64,000 nucleotides of DNA from Haloarchaeobius amylolyticus. Lineage in GTDB: Archaea > Halobacteriota > Halobacteria > Halobacteriales > Natrialbaceae. Of the stretch, positions 41,905 to 51,515 are shown one piece after another. Under the pieces are notes generated by a model. That model was not told where the DNA came from and did no database searches. It saw nothing but the letters and a program-made list of their open reading frames with translations. The stretch's first letter is position 1; every line of letters begins with the position of its first letter. The position numbers and the translations under genes were made by a program. Where the stretch lies: contig NZ_JANHDH010000001.1 of the NCBI RefSeq assembly GCF_026616195.1, positions 1,674,001 to 1,738,000 of the forward strand, given 5' to 3'.

Positions 41905-42885
41905 CTATGCCGAGTCGAGCAGGTCGGTGCTCAGGTTGAGCTGGTTCGCGACGTCGATGACCGGCTGGTAGTCCTCGAGCTTGGCCGGGCGGACACCGTC
42001 GAACCAGAGGTCGTCCTCGACGACGCCTTCCTTGTCGGCGTTGGTCTCGGAGTTGGGCTTGCCGTTCTCGCCGAGGTACGCCTTGTCCGGGGCGTCCTTG
42101 AGCGCGTTGACGACGTCCTCCTTCTCGGACTCGGAGAGTTCGGGGCTGACGACCATCGGTGCGCGCGGGATGCCCTTGCCGTACTCCTTCTTGTAGTCCA
42201 TGATGGGCTCGATGCCCTCGACGTAGCCGTCGTCACCCTGCGTGATGAACTTGCCAACGCCGGCGGCCTCGACCTGGCCGTCCTGCAGCGCCTTGAACGC
42301 CTCGGCGTGGCCGGACCAGGTGCCGGTGAAGTCCGCGCCGTTGTCGCTGACCGGCGCCTCGCCGATCTCGAGGCCGGCGTCCTTCAGCATGTACAGCGGG
42401 TAGAGCGAACCGCTCGCGGAGGTCATGTCCGCGAAGGCGATGCGTTTGCCCTCGAGGTCCGACAGCGAACTGATGTCGCTGTCCTTGCGCGTCACGATGA
42501 CGCTGGTGTACGTCCAGGAGCCGTAGGCGTGGCGCTGGAGCGCGATCTCGGCCTTGTCGGCCTTGACACCGAGTGCGGCCGCGAACGGGCCGGTCTCCGC
42601 GATGTCGGCGGAGCCACTGCCGAGGCCCTGCAGGACCGCGGAGTAGTCCGCGGCGTACTGGAGCTTCACGTCGGCCGTGTCGCCCAGTTCCTTGTCGAGG
42701 TAGTCCCGCATCGGGCCGTACTGTTTCATCATGTAGTTCTGCGGCTCGGACGGGGACATCATGAACTGGACCGTCCCGTCACCGTACGCCTGCTCGCCGA
42801 AGGAACCGAGACACCCTGCTGTTCCGGTGAGGGCTGCTGCCCCCGCCACACCTGCTGCCTTGAGGAAATCGCGTCGACTTTCCAT
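41905..42885 (-). CDS. phnD: phosphonate/phosphite-type ABC transporter substrate-binding lipoprotein
   Basis: A 326-residue PhnD-family binding protein. The N-terminus carries a twin-arginine signal (SRRDFLKAAG) and a lipobox ending at C25 (TGTAGC), so it is Tat-exported folded and lipid-anchored outside, common in haloarchaea. The mature part has the family pattern (PLYMLKDAGLEIG; SGHAEAFKALQDGQVEAAGVG). No C-P lyase or phosphite dehydrogenase gene is in the window, so the ligand could be phosphonate, phosphite or phosphate. Confidence 0.9.
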   Translation of the reverse strand: MESRRDFLKAAGVAGAAALTGTAGCLGSFGEQAYGDGTVQFMMSPSEPQNYMMKQYGPMRDYLDKELGDTADVKLQYAADYSAVLQGLGSGSADIAETGPFAAALGVKADKAEIALQRHAYGSWTYTSVIVTRKDSDISSLSDLEGKRIAFADMTSASGSLYPLYMLKDAGLEIGEAPVSDNGADFTGTWSGHAEAFKALQDGQVEAAGVGKFITQGDDGYVEGIEPIMDYKKEYGKGIPRAPMVVSPELSESEKEDVVNALKDAPDKAYLGENGKPNSETNADKEGVVEDDLWFDGVRPAKLEDYQPVIDVANQLNLSTDLLDSA

Positions 42886-42915
42886 AGCGAATCAATTCAT
42901 AGTTCTTGATGCCGA

Positions 42916-42926
42916 CCTTAAAAGTT
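42916..42926 (-). promoter_or_regulatory. TATA-like box of the phn operon
   Basis: Minus strand ACTTTTAAGG, about 35 bases before the phnD ATG, implying a short leader of about 8-10 bases. The whole stretch 42890-43015 is markedly AT-rich and could hold sites for a phosphate regulator; none is recognised. Confidence 0.45.
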
Positions 42927-43021
42927 CCTAATCTGTCTACGTGAGACTATTTAGATTACATTAGTAATTCGATGGCGAAAAAATCAAAAATCATTACGGA
43001 AAATAAAGTTTGTGGCCGGCG

Positions 43022-43420
43022 TTAACTGTACGGTCCCGGGAGCCCGGCCGAACCGTCGAACGCGCTCGTGGTCGGGACGAGCTCGTCGGCGGCCAGGATG
43101 TCCGTGCTGTGGCGCACCGCGGCACCGAGCCGGGGGTCGGTTCCAAGCTCGCTGGCGAGGTCGTTCAGGGCGGACGCGGCCCCCGGTCAGGCGCCCCACT
43201 GGACGACCGCACCACCCCCGGCGGCGGACTCCGAGAGCGCCGTGACCTCGGCACTGATGGACGAACGCGAAGGTGTCGCCACGACGACCGCTCGCGCGCC
43301 GGAGAGGTCGGCGGTCGCGAGGTCGGTACGCTGCTCGGAGGCGCTGGCCGTGGCCGCGGGAACCTGCTGGATGGCCGGAAAGGAAACCGACTTGCCACCG
43401 GAGGAACGATGGTGAGACAT
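43022..43420 (-). pseudogene. hypothetical gene interrupted by an in-frame TGA
   Basis: Reading from the ATG at 43420, the frame gives 77 residues with haloarchaeal composition (ARAVVVATPSRSSISAEV ... GGGAVVQWGA), then TGA at 43187-43189. The same frame continues for 54 more codons of equally protein-like sequence (LNDLASELGTDPRLGAAVRH, TDILAADELVPTTSAF, AGLPGPYS) to a TAA. No shift of frame is needed, so a single nonsense change in an intact gene is the simplest explanation. The ATG overlaps the divergent hisH start as CATG, which makes the exact start uncertain. Family not recognised. Confidence 0.6.
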
Positions 43421-44084
43421 GACACAGCAGTCCGTCACCGACGAGCGCGAGACGCTCGCCTCGGTCGTCGTCGTGGACTACGGGCTCGGGAACCTCCGGA
43501 GCGTGACGCGGGGGCTCGAACGCGCCGGCGCCGACGTGGAGATATCGGACGACCCGGCCGACTTCGAGGCCGCCGACGGCGTCGTCCTCCCCGGCGTCGG
43601 TGCCTTCGGCGAGGGGATGGAGAACGCCGAGTCGGTGCGCGACGAACTCGTCGCCGTGGCCGACCGCGGCCAGCCCCTGTTCGGCATCTGTCTCGGCATG
43701 CAGATGCTCCTGACCTCGAGCGAGGAGGCCGAACGCGAGGGTCAGGGCGACGTGCGCGGCCTCGACCTGATATCGGGGACGAACCTCCGGTTCGCGGAGG
43801 GCCAGAAGGTCCCGCACATGGGCTGGAACGACCTCGACGTGCAGCGCGAGCACCCCCTCGTCGAGGGTGTCGACGGACAGTACGCCTACTTCGTCCACTC
43901 CTACTACGCGGCGCCCGACGACGAGCACGCGACGGTCGCGACGACCGAGTACGGCGTCGAGTTCCCCTCCATCGTCGCCAACGAGGAAGGCAACGTCTTC
44001 GGGACGCAGTTCCACCCGGAGAAGAGCGGCGAGACCGGCCTGCAGATCCTCCGGAACTTCGTCGACATCTGCGCCGAGCAGTAG
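43419..44084 (+). CDS. hisH: imidazole glycerol phosphate synthase subunit HisH
   Basis: A 221-residue class I glutamine amidotransferase that supplies ammonia to HisF in histidine synthesis. The nucleophile is C91 in FGICLGMQML; the His and Glu of the triad are in GTQFHPEKSG. The family opening VVVDYGLGNLRSV is present. No other his gene is in the window, as is usual for scattered haloarchaeal his genes. Its start codon overlaps that of the interrupted divergent gene. Confidence 0.95.
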   Translation: MTQQSVTDERETLASVVVVDYGLGNLRSVTRGLERAGADVEISDDPADFEAADGVVLPGVGAFGEGMENAESVRDELVAVADRGQPLFGICLGMQMLLTSSEEAEREGQGDVRGLDLISGTNLRFAEGQKVPHMGWNDLDVQREHPLVEGVDGQYAYFVHSYYAAPDDEHATVATTEYGVEFPSIVANEEGNVFGTQFHPEKSGETGLQILRNFVDICAEQ

Positions 44085-44106
44085 TCGGCACACTCGTCTT
44101 CCTGCC

Positions 44107-44265
44107 TCAGAGGAAGAGCCCGTAGAGGACCACGACCGTCCCGAACACGGCGAGCGGGAAGCTCGCGACCGCGGGGGGCCCGCCGAACGCGGCGAGGAAC
44201 GCCCCGAGCACAGTCAGCTGGATACCGAACGCGACGATCTTCGCGGGGGTGGACAGGGACGACAT
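44107..44265 (-). CDS. 52-residue membrane protein
   Basis: MSSLSTPAKIVAFGIQLTVL and onward: two hydrophobic segments (about 9-29 and 33-51) joined by GGPPAV, ending GLFL. The pattern resembles many small haloarchaeal membrane proteins of unknown role. The ATG at 44265 is supported by the change from AT-rich upstream sequence. It converges on hisH. Confidence 0.55.
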   Translation of the reverse strand: MSSLSTPAKIVAFGIQLTVLGAFLAAFGGPPAVASFPLAVFGTVVVLYGLFL

Positions 44266-44324
44266 GGACGAAGGGTGCACCCGCCTGGAATATAAAAGAA
44301 GGCGACCGGCCGCGGTCGCGAGAC

Positions 44325-44621
44325 CTACAGCACCGCCAGCAGTTTCGAGACCCCGGTCGCCAGCAACACCACGCCCACGACCCCGGTCACGACCGCGATG
44401 AGTTCGGGCCCGTGCGACCCGAGTGGGGTCCGCGCCCAGTCGCGATGGTTGTCCCCGGTCGCCACGGACAGCCCGATGACCGCGAGCAGGACCGCCCCGG
44501 CGAACTGCGAGACGACGAACAGCAACGTCCCGTCGCCCGCCACCAGGGTCGCCACACCCAGCACGAGGTTGCCCAGTGCCGCCAGTACCAGCGCGCCGCC
44601 GAGGTGTCGGAACTGGTCCAT
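44325..44621 (-). CDS. small integral membrane protein
   Basis: A 98-residue protein from the ATG at 44621 (an upstream GTG would add 3 residues). Three hydrophobic segments at about residues 8-28, 35-53 and 73-95, with a polar loop GDNHRDWARTPLGSHGPEL between the second and third. No family recognised. It lies between two other minus-strand genes with gaps of 50-60 bases. Confidence 0.6.
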   Translation of the reverse strand: MDQFRHLGGALVLAALGNLVLGVATLVAGDGTLLFVVSQFAGAVLLAVIGLSVATGDNHRDWARTPLGSHGPELIAVVTGVVGVVLLATGVSKLLAVL

Positions 44622-44672
44622 ACGTGACACTACGCGGGCGGGGGTAAAAGTGTCCGCGGTCGCCCGACAGAA

Positions 44673-45038
44673 TCAGAGGAACTCCCGGACCTCGGAGTAC
44701 CACATGTCGTGGTGGTCGACCGCGCCGACCCGTTCCGCGATGGCGACCGCGAGCGCGTGCCAGCACTGCTCGGTCGGGTCGTCCGGGTCGAGGTTGTACT
44801 CGGCGTCCTTGCAGTTGCAGCCGCCGGCCTCGACGATGTACTCGTCCTCGTAGCCGACGACGACGGTGAAGTCCCGGTACTGCTTCACCCGGCGCTCGGA
44901 GACGGCCTCGATGGCGTGGTGGCCACGGTCGCCGTGGACCTGCATGATGCGCTGGACCGCGTCGGGCGTGAGGCTCTCGGCCTCCTCCAGCAGGCGGTGC
45001 CACTCGGCGACCGCGTCCTCCCCGCTCACGCCCACCAC
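44673..45038 (-). CDS. SWIM-type zinc finger protein
   Basis: About 121 residues from the first of several GTG codons near 45030; the start is uncertain. The C-terminal half holds the SWIM signature C-x-C...C-x-[13 protein letters not shown] then [16 protein letters not shown], a zinc site used for DNA or protein binding. The N-terminal half is helical ([19 protein letters not shown]). Short SWIM proteins are common in haloarchaea and mostly uncharacterised. It follows the PAS-receiver gene on the same strand by about 85 bases. Confidence 0.65.
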   Translation of the reverse strand: MVGVSGEDAVAEWHRLLEEAESLTPDAVQRIMQVHGDRGHHAIEAVSERRVKQYRDFTVVVGYEDEYIVEAGGCNCKDAEYNLDPDDPTEQCWHALAVAIAERVGAVDHHDMWYSEVREFL

Positions 45039-45124
45039 CTGGGCCCGGACACCGGAATCACTGGCGGACGTACGGACGGCCCCGTGAAAACAGGTTCGAC
45101 TGTTCTCCCGTGACGGGTCGGGAC

Positions 45125-46543
45125 TCAGTCCTGTCCGGGCAGCGGTTCTTCCTCGTCGACGACCGCCTCCTCCGCCGAGTCGAGCAGGTCGTGCAGGTCC
45201 TCGACCACCGGGAGCAGGTGCTCGACCGCCCCCTTCGCCGCGCGGACGTGGTCGCGCCCGGCGTCGTCGTCGAGGGCCCGCTGCAGGTGGCTCTGGGCGA
45301 CGGCGAGACCGGGCGAGACCTCGTCGTCGAGCAGCGCGACCGCGTCCGTCAGCTGGTCCAGGACGGCCACGAGCGCCCGACGGGTCGTCTCGAACTCGGT
45401 GATGTCCTCGAACATCACGACGACGTGTTCGACCGTCCCGTCCGACCCGGTCAGGGGCGCGGCGTTGACCTGGCACTCGAACTGGTCGCCGTCCCCGCGG
45501 GTGACGACCATGCGCTCCCCGACGACCTGTTCGGCGGTGTCCAGCGCCCGGAACGTCGGATGGTGTTCGATGGGGTAGGTTCGACCGTCGTCCATCGTGG
45601 ACAGTCCCCACCCGGGGTCGTCGTAGGTGGTTCCGACGATGTCCTCGAGGTCCCGCCGGAGCAGCGACGCCGCCCGGTCGTTGGCCCGGACGATGGTCCC
45701 GGACGCGTCGACGAGGACGATACCGACCGGACTGGTCTCGAAGAGCCGGTCCAGCAGGTCGCGCTCCTGTTGCAGCGACGCGTCGAGCTCCCGCCGCTCG
45801 GTCAGGTCGCGGACGACGCAGACGTGGCCGCCGTCGTCCAGTCGGGCCAGCGAGACCGTCTCGGGGACCGTCGACCCGTCGGCCCGTTTCCCCACCGCCT
45901 CGCCGTGCCAGGACCCCTCCTCCTCCATCCGCGGCAGGATCTCGGTCTCGAAGCGGTCGACCTCGTCCGCGTCGTACAGCATCCGCCAGTGTTCCCCGAC
46001 GATCTCCGACGGGTCGAGGCCGTACACCGCCGCGTAGGCGCGGTTCATGTAGGTGTAGACGCCGTCCGCGTCGATGATGGCGATGCCCTCGTTCGCCGTC
46101 TCGATGGCCTGCAGGCGCCGGACGAGGGTGCGCTCGGTCCGGTACCGCCCGACCAGGTTCTCGATGCGGTTCGCGAGGATGGTGTACTGGTCGGTCCCCC
46201 GGCCCTTCTGGATGTAGTCGGAGACGCCCTCCGAGATGGCCCGGCTGGCGATCTCCTCCGACCCCTTCCCGGTGAAGAGGATGAACGGGAGGTCCGGGTC
46301 TATCTCGCGTACCTTCGCGAGCAGTTCCAGTCCGTCCATCCCCGGCATGTCGTAGTCACTGACGACGCAGTCGACGCCCGTCGCGACGAGGTCGAGTGCG
46401 TCCGCTCCCGCGGTCACGGACAGCACCTCGAACCCGTCCCCGACCTGTTCGAGGAACTCCTTCGAGACCTCGCCGAACGACGGCTCGTCGTCGACGTGGA
46501 CCATCGCGATTCGCCGTGTTTGCCCCTCGCTGCTCGCTGCCAT
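45125..46543 (-). CDS. receiver-PAS-PAS signalling protein without kinase domain
   Basis: A 472-residue protein. Residues 10-130 are a response-regulator receiver with phosphoacceptor D63 ([12 protein letters not shown]) and K in FTGKGSEE. Two PAS domains follow (about 140-255 and 270-395; [37 protein letters not shown]). The last ~75 residues are helical and end acidic, with no HisKA or HATPase domain, so it cannot act as a histidine kinase itself. It probably receives a phosphate from another kinase and senses a ligand or redox state. No linked output gene is visible. Confidence 0.85.
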   Translation of the reverse strand: MAASSEGQTRRIAMVHVDDEPSFGEVSKEFLEQVGDGFEVLSVTAGADALDLVATGVDCVVSDYDMPGMDGLELLAKVREIDPDLPFILFTGKGSEEIASRAISEGVSDYIQKGRGTDQYTILANRIENLVGRYRTERTLVRRLQAIETANEGIAIIDADGVYTYMNRAYAAVYGLDPSEIVGEHWRMLYDADEVDRFETEILPRMEEEGSWHGEAVGKRADGSTVPETVSLARLDDGGHVCVVRDLTERRELDASLQQERDLLDRLFETSPVGIVLVDASGTIVRANDRAASLLRRDLEDIVGTTYDDPGWGLSTMDDGRTYPIEHHPTFRALDTAEQVVGERMVVTRGDGDQFECQVNAAPLTGSDGTVEHVVVMFEDITEFETTRRALVAVLDQLTDAVALLDDEVSPGLAVAQSHLQRALDDDAGRDHVRAAKGAVEHLLPVVEDLHDLLDSAEEAVVDEEEPLPGQD

Positions 46544-46633
46544 ACCCTATTTAAGGGGAGGTGCCGTGCATCGATAAAGAGCGCGCCCCGACGTATCGAG
46601 CGGTTTAACGGCTTCCCTCGGCGACTGGGGAGT

Positions 46634-47740
46634 ATGGACGTCACGGAGGGCCAGGTCACCGTCGCGGTGCCCGAGCAGGACGGGTCGGGCAAGACGGAGT
46701 CGGTCTTCTTCAACCCGAAACAGGAACTGAATCGCGACCTCACCATCGCCGTCCTGCGCGCCTACCGCGACCACGACGAGCGCGCCGAAACCTACCTCGA
46801 CGCGATGACCGCCTCGGGCATCCGGGGCGTGCGGGCCGCCGCCGACGGCTGGGACGTCACCATGTGCGACGTCGAGGCAGAGGCGGTCGACCTCGCCCGC
46901 GAGAACCTCGCGCGCAACGACTGCGATGCCTCGGTCCTGCACCGCGACGCGAACGCCTACCTCTGGGACGAGTACGTCGACGTGACCGACCTCGACCCGT
47001 TCGGGACGCCGATGCCCTTCGCGGACGCGGTGTTCGCGAACACCCGCGACCTCGCCTGCATCACGGCGACCGACACCGCGCCGCTGTGTGGCGCACACTT
47101 CCAGTCCGGCGTACGCTCCTACGGCGCGATTCCCCGGAACACGGAGTACCACGCCGAGATGGGCGTCCGGGTCCTGCTCGGCGCGCTCGCCCGGAGCGCG
47201 GCCCGCTTCGACGTGGGCATCGAACCGCTGTTCACGCACGCGACGAGCCACTACGTCCGCACCTACCTCGACCTGACCCACAAGCCGAGCGCGGCGAACC
47301 GGAGCCTCGAGGAACTGGGCTACCTCTACCACTGCGAGGACTGCCTGTTCCGGGAGGCCGAGTCCGGCCTCATCGCCCACCCGCCCGAGACGTGTCCCGA
47401 GTGCGACTCGAACCGCCTGCTGGAGGCCGGACCGGTCTGGCTCGGCCCCTACCGCGACCGCGATTTCACCGCCGACGTGCGCGCACACGTCACCGACGAC
47501 ATGGGCACCGCCGAGACGGCCCGCGACCTCTGTACCACCGTCGAGGACGAACTCGACGAGCCGACCCACTACGACCAGCACAAGCTCTGCAAGCTCTGGG
47601 GCCGCGGCGCGAGCGGCATGGACGAGTTCCTCGACCGCCTCCGCGAGGCGGGCCACGCGGCCGAGCGCGCCCACTACGGCGGGACCACGTTCAAGACCGA
47701 CGCGTCGATCCCCGAGATGCACGACGCGACCAGCGACTGA
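46634..47740 (+). CDS. trm1: tRNA (guanine(26)-N(2))-dimethyltransferase Trm1
   Basis: A 368-residue methyltransferase that makes N2,N2-dimethylguanosine at position 26 of tRNA. The N-terminus has [13 protein letters not shown]; the SAM-binding region has [11 protein letters not shown] and an acidic CDVEAEAV; the catalytic motif is DLDPFGTP. A zinc site is formed by CEDC...CPEC in the C-terminal half. Standard archaeal length. It is divergent from the receiver-PAS gene. Confidence 0.95.
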   Translation: MDVTEGQVTVAVPEQDGSGKTESVFFNPKQELNRDLTIAVLRAYRDHDERAETYLDAMTASGIRGVRAAADGWDVTMCDVEAEAVDLARENLARNDCDASVLHRDANAYLWDEYVDVTDLDPFGTPMPFADAVFANTRDLACITATDTAPLCGAHFQSGVRSYGAIPRNTEYHAEMGVRVLLGALARSAARFDVGIEPLFTHATSHYVRTYLDLTHKPSAANRSLEELGYLYHCEDCLFREAESGLIAHPPETCPECDSNRLLEAGPVWLGPYRDRDFTADVRAHVTDDMGTAETARDLCTTVEDELDEPTHYDQHKLCKLWGRGASGMDEFLDRLREAGHAAERAHYGGTTFKTDASIPEMHDATSD

Positions 47741-47859
47741 GCGAGCCGGGCCGGGCACGCCGGCGACCGACCCCCCGAAGGGCCCACCGGCGACCGACTC
47801 CCACCCCACCAATCGACCGTCGGCTGGTCTTTTTGTAGCTACTCGGCGTAGCGACACCC

Positions 47860-48756
47860 GTGTCCCAGCCACCAGTCGAGTCGCTGCCACCCCGGCTCCA
47901 GCGTGCGAAGTCGGTCCTCCTCGCCGTCGTGGCGCTCGCGCGGGACGAACAGCTCACGTTCCTCTCGGCCGCCATCGCGTACTACGCGTTCGTCTCGCTG
48001 GTCCCGCTCGTGCTCCTCGCGGTCGCCGTCGCCACCAGCCTCGGCGGCGAGGCGCTCGCCACGGCGGTCGCCGAGGCCGCCGGGGACGTGCTCACGCCGG
48101 CCAGCCAGGACGTGCTGACGGACGTGCTCACCGCGACCGAGGGCCGGTCGGCCACGACGGTCGTCGGCCTCGTCGTCCTGCTGTGGAGTGGCCTCAAGGT
48201 GTTCCGCGGCATGGACCAGGCCTTCTCGGAGGTGTACGGCAACGGGAACGGCGACTCCATCGTCGACCAGCTCACCGACGCCGCGCTCGGGCTGGCCGCC
48301 GTCGGTGCGGCCGCGCTCGTCGCCCTCGCCGCCATCACCGTCGTCCAGCTCGTCGACCTGCCCTTCGAGGAGCTGCTCGGGGCGGTGTTCAGCCTGCTCG
48401 CGCTCGCGTTCGCGTTCTATCCGCTCTACTACCTCTTCCCCGACGAGACCGTCGAGTGGCGCGAGGCGGTCCCCGGCGCGCTGTTCGCGGCCACCGGCTG
48501 GACCGTGATGAGCGTCGCGTTCAACCTCTACGCCGGGTACGCCGGTGCGACCTCCCTCTACGGGTTCTTCGGGGCCATCCTCCTGCTCGTGACGTGGCTC
48601 TACCTCGGGGCGCTGGTGCTGTTGCTCGGGGCGGCTCTCAACGCGGTGCTGGCGGGGCGGACGACCAACCTCGACCCGGACCTGTCAGCCACCGTGGACC
48701 GGCACCTTCAAAGCGCGGGGCTGCGACAGGAAGAAGCGACAGAGGACGATGTCTGA
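47860..48756 (+). CDS. YihY/BrkB-like membrane protein
   Basis: A 298-residue protein with about six membrane helices of the YihY (formerly BrkB/RNase BN) family. Family marks: QLTFLSAAIAYYAFVSLVPL near residue 30, VLLWSGLKVFRGMDQAF, and the C-terminal SLYGFFGAILLLVTWLYLGA. The biochemical role of the family is not established. The start is a GTG. Its stop overlaps the start of the coiled-coil gene, the first of a three-gene overlapping run. Confidence 0.85.
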   Translation: MSQPPVESLPPRLQRAKSVLLAVVALARDEQLTFLSAAIAYYAFVSLVPLVLLAVAVATSLGGEALATAVAEAAGDVLTPASQDVLTDVLTATEGRSATTVVGLVVLLWSGLKVFRGMDQAFSEVYGNGNGDSIVDQLTDAALGLAAVGAAALVALAAITVVQLVDLPFEELLGAVFSLLALAFAFYPLYYLFPDETVEWREAVPGALFAATGWTVMSVAFNLYAGYAGATSLYGFFGAILLLVTWLYLGALVLLLGAALNAVLAGRTTNLDPDLSATVDRHLQSAGLRQEEATEDDV

Positions 48757-49360
48757 GGACGAGCCGCCGGCGGACGACGACCGGCCCGACGAAGGGGAAC
48801 GTGAGCCTGCCGACAGTGGCGACCAGCCCGACCCGGCAGGCGGCCCGGACGCCTCGCCCGACGGCACCGACCAGCCGTCCGACGACGACCCGGCGCCCGA
48901 CGCCGCCGGCGACCCGACCGACGTGAGCGAGGCCGAGATCGAGCGGCTCTACGAACGCCTCGCCGAACTCGAGGACGAGGTCGAGGGCCAGCGTGCGAGC
49001 AAGGCGTCGGTCGCCGAGTTGCGCGAGGAACTCGAATCCTTCGAGGACGACGTCGAGTCCCGGACCGTCGACCGCGACGAGGTCGAGTCCGACCTGAAGC
49101 GCTACGTCCGGCGCAAGCTCCGGCGCGGCCACGCCCGCGGCTGGGGTCCCTACCTCGTCCTGCTCTACGGGACCGCCATGACCCTCGGGCTGCTCTACGC
49201 CCCGAAGATGGACGGCGACTTCTGGGTCGTCTTCGCCATGATCGTCATCTGGCTCTCGGTCCTCGGCCTCTACGTCCTGTTCGTCATCGTCGGCGTCACC
49301 TTCAGCGTCCTCGGCGTCCCCGGCCGCCTCCGCGACCGCGTCCAGGAATGGCGGTCGTAG
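48749..49360 (+). CDS. coiled-coil membrane protein of unknown function
   Basis: A 203-residue protein. The first 58 residues are acidic and probably disordered (Asp, Pro, Glu, Gly). Residues about 59-110 form a coiled coil (EIERLYERLAELEDEVEG). A basic patch (RYVRRKLRRGHARGW) precedes two membrane helices (about 132-150 and 158-185). It overlaps the YihY gene by 8 bases and the PAP2 gene by 13, which points to one transcript and perhaps one complex. No family recognised. Confidence 0.75.
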   Translation: MSEDEPPADDDRPDEGEREPADSGDQPDPAGGPDASPDGTDQPSDDDPAPDAAGDPTDVSEAEIERLYERLAELEDEVEGQRASKASVAELREELESFEDDVESRTVDRDEVESDLKRYVRRKLRRGHARGWGPYLVLLYGTAMTLGLLYAPKMDGDFWVVFAMIVIWLSVLGLYVLFVIVGVTFSVLGVPGRLRDRVQEWRS

Positions 49361-49932
49361 CCGGTGCGACGCTCGGCAGGGACGCCACCCTCGTTCTCAC
49401 CGTCTTCGCGACGCTCGTCTCGCTGCTCGGCGACCCGTCCCTGCTGCTCGCGCTCGTCACCGGTCTCACAGTACTCGACCGCGAGCGCTGGGTCCCGGTC
49501 CTCGCGGTGACCCTCGGCGGCTACGCGCTCACCCTCGGTGTCGAGACGGCACTCGCGGTCCCTGCCCGGACCGCGACAGCGCCGCCGGTCGCGGCCGAGT
49601 CCCTGCCGTCGCTCCTCCGACCACTGTACGAGCGCGAGGCCGCGAGCGACGGCTACGCGCTGCCCAGTGGCCACGTCGTCGCCGCGACCGTCGTCTGGCT
49701 CCAGCTGGCGTGGCCCGGCGCGGTCGGGACCCGGCCCGGGAAGGACCGACTCCGCGCCGCGCTCGCGGCCCGCCGGGCCCGCATCGGGCTGGCAGCCACG
49801 GTCGTCGGCCTCGTCGCCTGGTCGCGGGTGTTCCTCGGCGCACACGTCGCGGTCGACGTGGTCGCGGGCGTGGCGCTCGGGGCGAGCTACCTGCTCGTCG
49901 TCGCGGCTGTCTGGCGACGGTACCGTCGGTGA
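49348..49932 (+). CDS. PAP2-family membrane phosphatase
   Basis: A 194-residue membrane protein of the type 2 phosphatidic acid phosphatase family. Two of the three family motifs are clear: LPSGHVVAA (motif 2) and SRVFLGAHVAVDVVAG (motif 3); the first is less obvious in LRPLYERE. The His in each motif would form and resolve a phospho-enzyme. A lipid phosphate or polyprenyl phosphate is the likely substrate. It overlaps the upstream coiled-coil gene. Confidence 0.83.
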   Translation: MAVVAGATLGRDATLVLTVFATLVSLLGDPSLLLALVTGLTVLDRERWVPVLAVTLGGYALTLGVETALAVPARTATAPPVAAESLPSLLRPLYEREAASDGYALPSGHVVAATVVWLQLAWPGAVGTRPGKDRLRAALAARRARIGLAATVVGLVAWSRVFLGAHVAVDVVAGVALGASYLLVVAAVWRRYRR

Positions 49933-50036
49933 CGAACGGCCGCAGGGTGGGTCGGTGGGCTGGCCAGCGAGCAGCCTACGCGACCTCGACCGTCGCCCGC
50001 GAAAAAGGACCGCAGTCGGCCACAGGTCTCCTGCGC

Positions 50037-51389
50037 CTAGAACTTCTCGAGGTACCGGTCGATCTCCCAGTCGGAGACGTCCACGAGGTAGTCCTTGAAC
50101 TCGGCGCGCTTGGCCTCGATGAACTTCTCGTAGACGTGTTCGCCGAGTGCGTTCGCGATGACCTCGTCCTCCTCGAGGGCGTCGACGGCCTCGCCGAGGT
50201 TGGTCGGCAGCGTGTCGATGCCGTACTCCTCGCGCTTCTGCTCGTCGAACTCGTAGATGTTCTCGCGGACCGGGTCCGGGCAGTCGAGGCCCTGCTCGAT
50301 CCCGTCGAGACCCGCGTGGATGAGCGCGGCGAACGCGAGGTACGGGTTACAGGACGGGTCGGGGAAGCGTGCCTCGATGCGGCTCGCGGCCGGGACGCGG
50401 GCGGCCGGCTTCCGGATGAGCGCGGAGCGGTTGCGGTCGGACCACGCCACGTAGACGGGTGCCTCGTAGCCGGGCACCAGGCGCTTGTAGGAGTTCACGG
50501 TCGGGTTCGAGACCGCCGTGATGGCCGGCGCGTGCTCGAGGATACCCGCGGTGAACTGCTTGGCCGTCTCGCTCAGGTTGAACTCGTCGTCGTCGTCGTG
50601 GAACGCGTTCTCGCCGTTCTGGAACAGCGAGATGTGCGTGTGCATGCCCGACCCGTTGATGCGCGGGATGGGCTTGGGCATGAACGTCGCGTGCAGGTCG
50701 TGCTCGGCCGCGATGGCACGGACGACGGAGCGGAACGTCGCGACGTTGTCGGCCGTCGACAGCGCGTCGTCGTAGGTGAAGTTGATCTCGTGCTGGCCCT
50801 CGGCGACCTCGTGGTGGGAGGCTTCGATGTCGAAGCCCATGGACTCGAGGCCGTAGATGATGTCACGGCGCACGTCCGAGGCGAGGTCCTTCGGCGCGAG
50901 GTCGAAGTAGCCACCGGCGTCGTTGGTCTTCGTCGTCGCACGCCCCTCCTCGTCCTCCTCGAACAGGAAGAACTCCGGCTCGGGCGCGGCGTTGATCTCG
51001 TAGCCCATCTCGTCCGCGCGGTCGATGGCGCGCTTGAGGACGCCACGCGGGTCGCCCGGGAACGGCTCGCCGGTCGAGGTGTCCATCACGTCACAGATGA
51101 GACGTGCGGCCGCGCTCTCCTCGGTCTTGCGCCACGGCAGGACGGCGAACGTCGTCGGGTCCGGCTCCAGGCGCATGTCGGACTCCTGGATGCGGACGAA
51201 GCCGTCGATGGACGACCCGTCGAAGTAGATGCCCTCGGTGAACGCCTTCTCGGCCTGACTGGCCGGGACGGAGACGTTCTTGACGGTCCCGAGGATGTCG
51301 GTGAACTGCAGGCGCAGGAAGTCCACGTTCTGTTCTTCGATCTGCTCGATGACCGCTTCCTCTTCTGCAGACAGGTTTCCGCTTGTCAT
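50037..51389 (-). CDS. glnA: glutamine synthetase (type I)
   Basis: A 450-residue glutamine synthetase that joins ammonia and glutamate with ATP. Motifs: the N-terminal beta-grasp ([16 protein letters not shown]), [16 protein letters not shown], the metal site [12 protein letters not shown] and [30 protein letters not shown], and [18 protein letters not shown]. The ATG at 51389 is preferred to a TTG 7 codons upstream. It is divergent from an Lrp-family regulator, an arrangement also known in other haloarchaea, where Lrp affects glnA expression. Confidence 0.95.
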   Translation of the reverse strand: MTSGNLSAEEEAVIEQIEEQNVDFLRLQFTDILGTVKNVSVPASQAEKAFTEGIYFDGSSIDGFVRIQESDMRLEPDPTTFAVLPWRKTEESAAARLICDVMDTSTGEPFPGDPRGVLKRAIDRADEMGYEINAAPEPEFFLFEEDEEGRATTKTNDAGGYFDLAPKDLASDVRRDIIYGLESMGFDIEASHHEVAEGQHEINFTYDDALSTADNVATFRSVVRAIAAEHDLHATFMPKPIPRINGSGMHTHISLFQNGENAFHDDDDEFNLSETAKQFTAGILEHAPAITAVSNPTVNSYKRLVPGYEAPVYVAWSDRNRSALIRKPAARVPAASRIEARFPDPSCNPYLAFAALIHAGLDGIEQGLDCPDPVRENIYEFDEQKREEYGIDTLPTNLGEAVDALEEDEVIANALGEHVYEKFIEAKRAEFKDYLVDVSDWEIDRYLEKF

Positions 51390-51515
51390 CTTTCTGGTCG
51401 AGTAATCCAACTATCCCCACTACAAAAACCCTACTGTTATACGCAATTCTGCCCTCACCACACCCGAAGTGGATATTCGTAAAATTCTAATGGCTGGAGA
51501 CGGAGGTTGGACGTA
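51390..51515. promoter_or_regulatory. shared divergent promoter region of glnA and lrp
   Basis: A 126-base AT-rich gap. For glnA the minus strand has TTTTTGTAG about 33 bases before the ATG; for lrp the plus strand has AAAATTCTAA about 28 bases before its ATG. A regulator encoded by lrp could bind between and control both. No clear operator repeat was found. Confidence 0.5.

Noticed and set aside
43187-43189. In-frame TGA considered as a selenocysteine codon
   Set aside because: Haloarchaea are not known to have the selenocysteine machinery, no catalytic context such as a C-x2-U motif is present, and a nonsense mutation explains the data.
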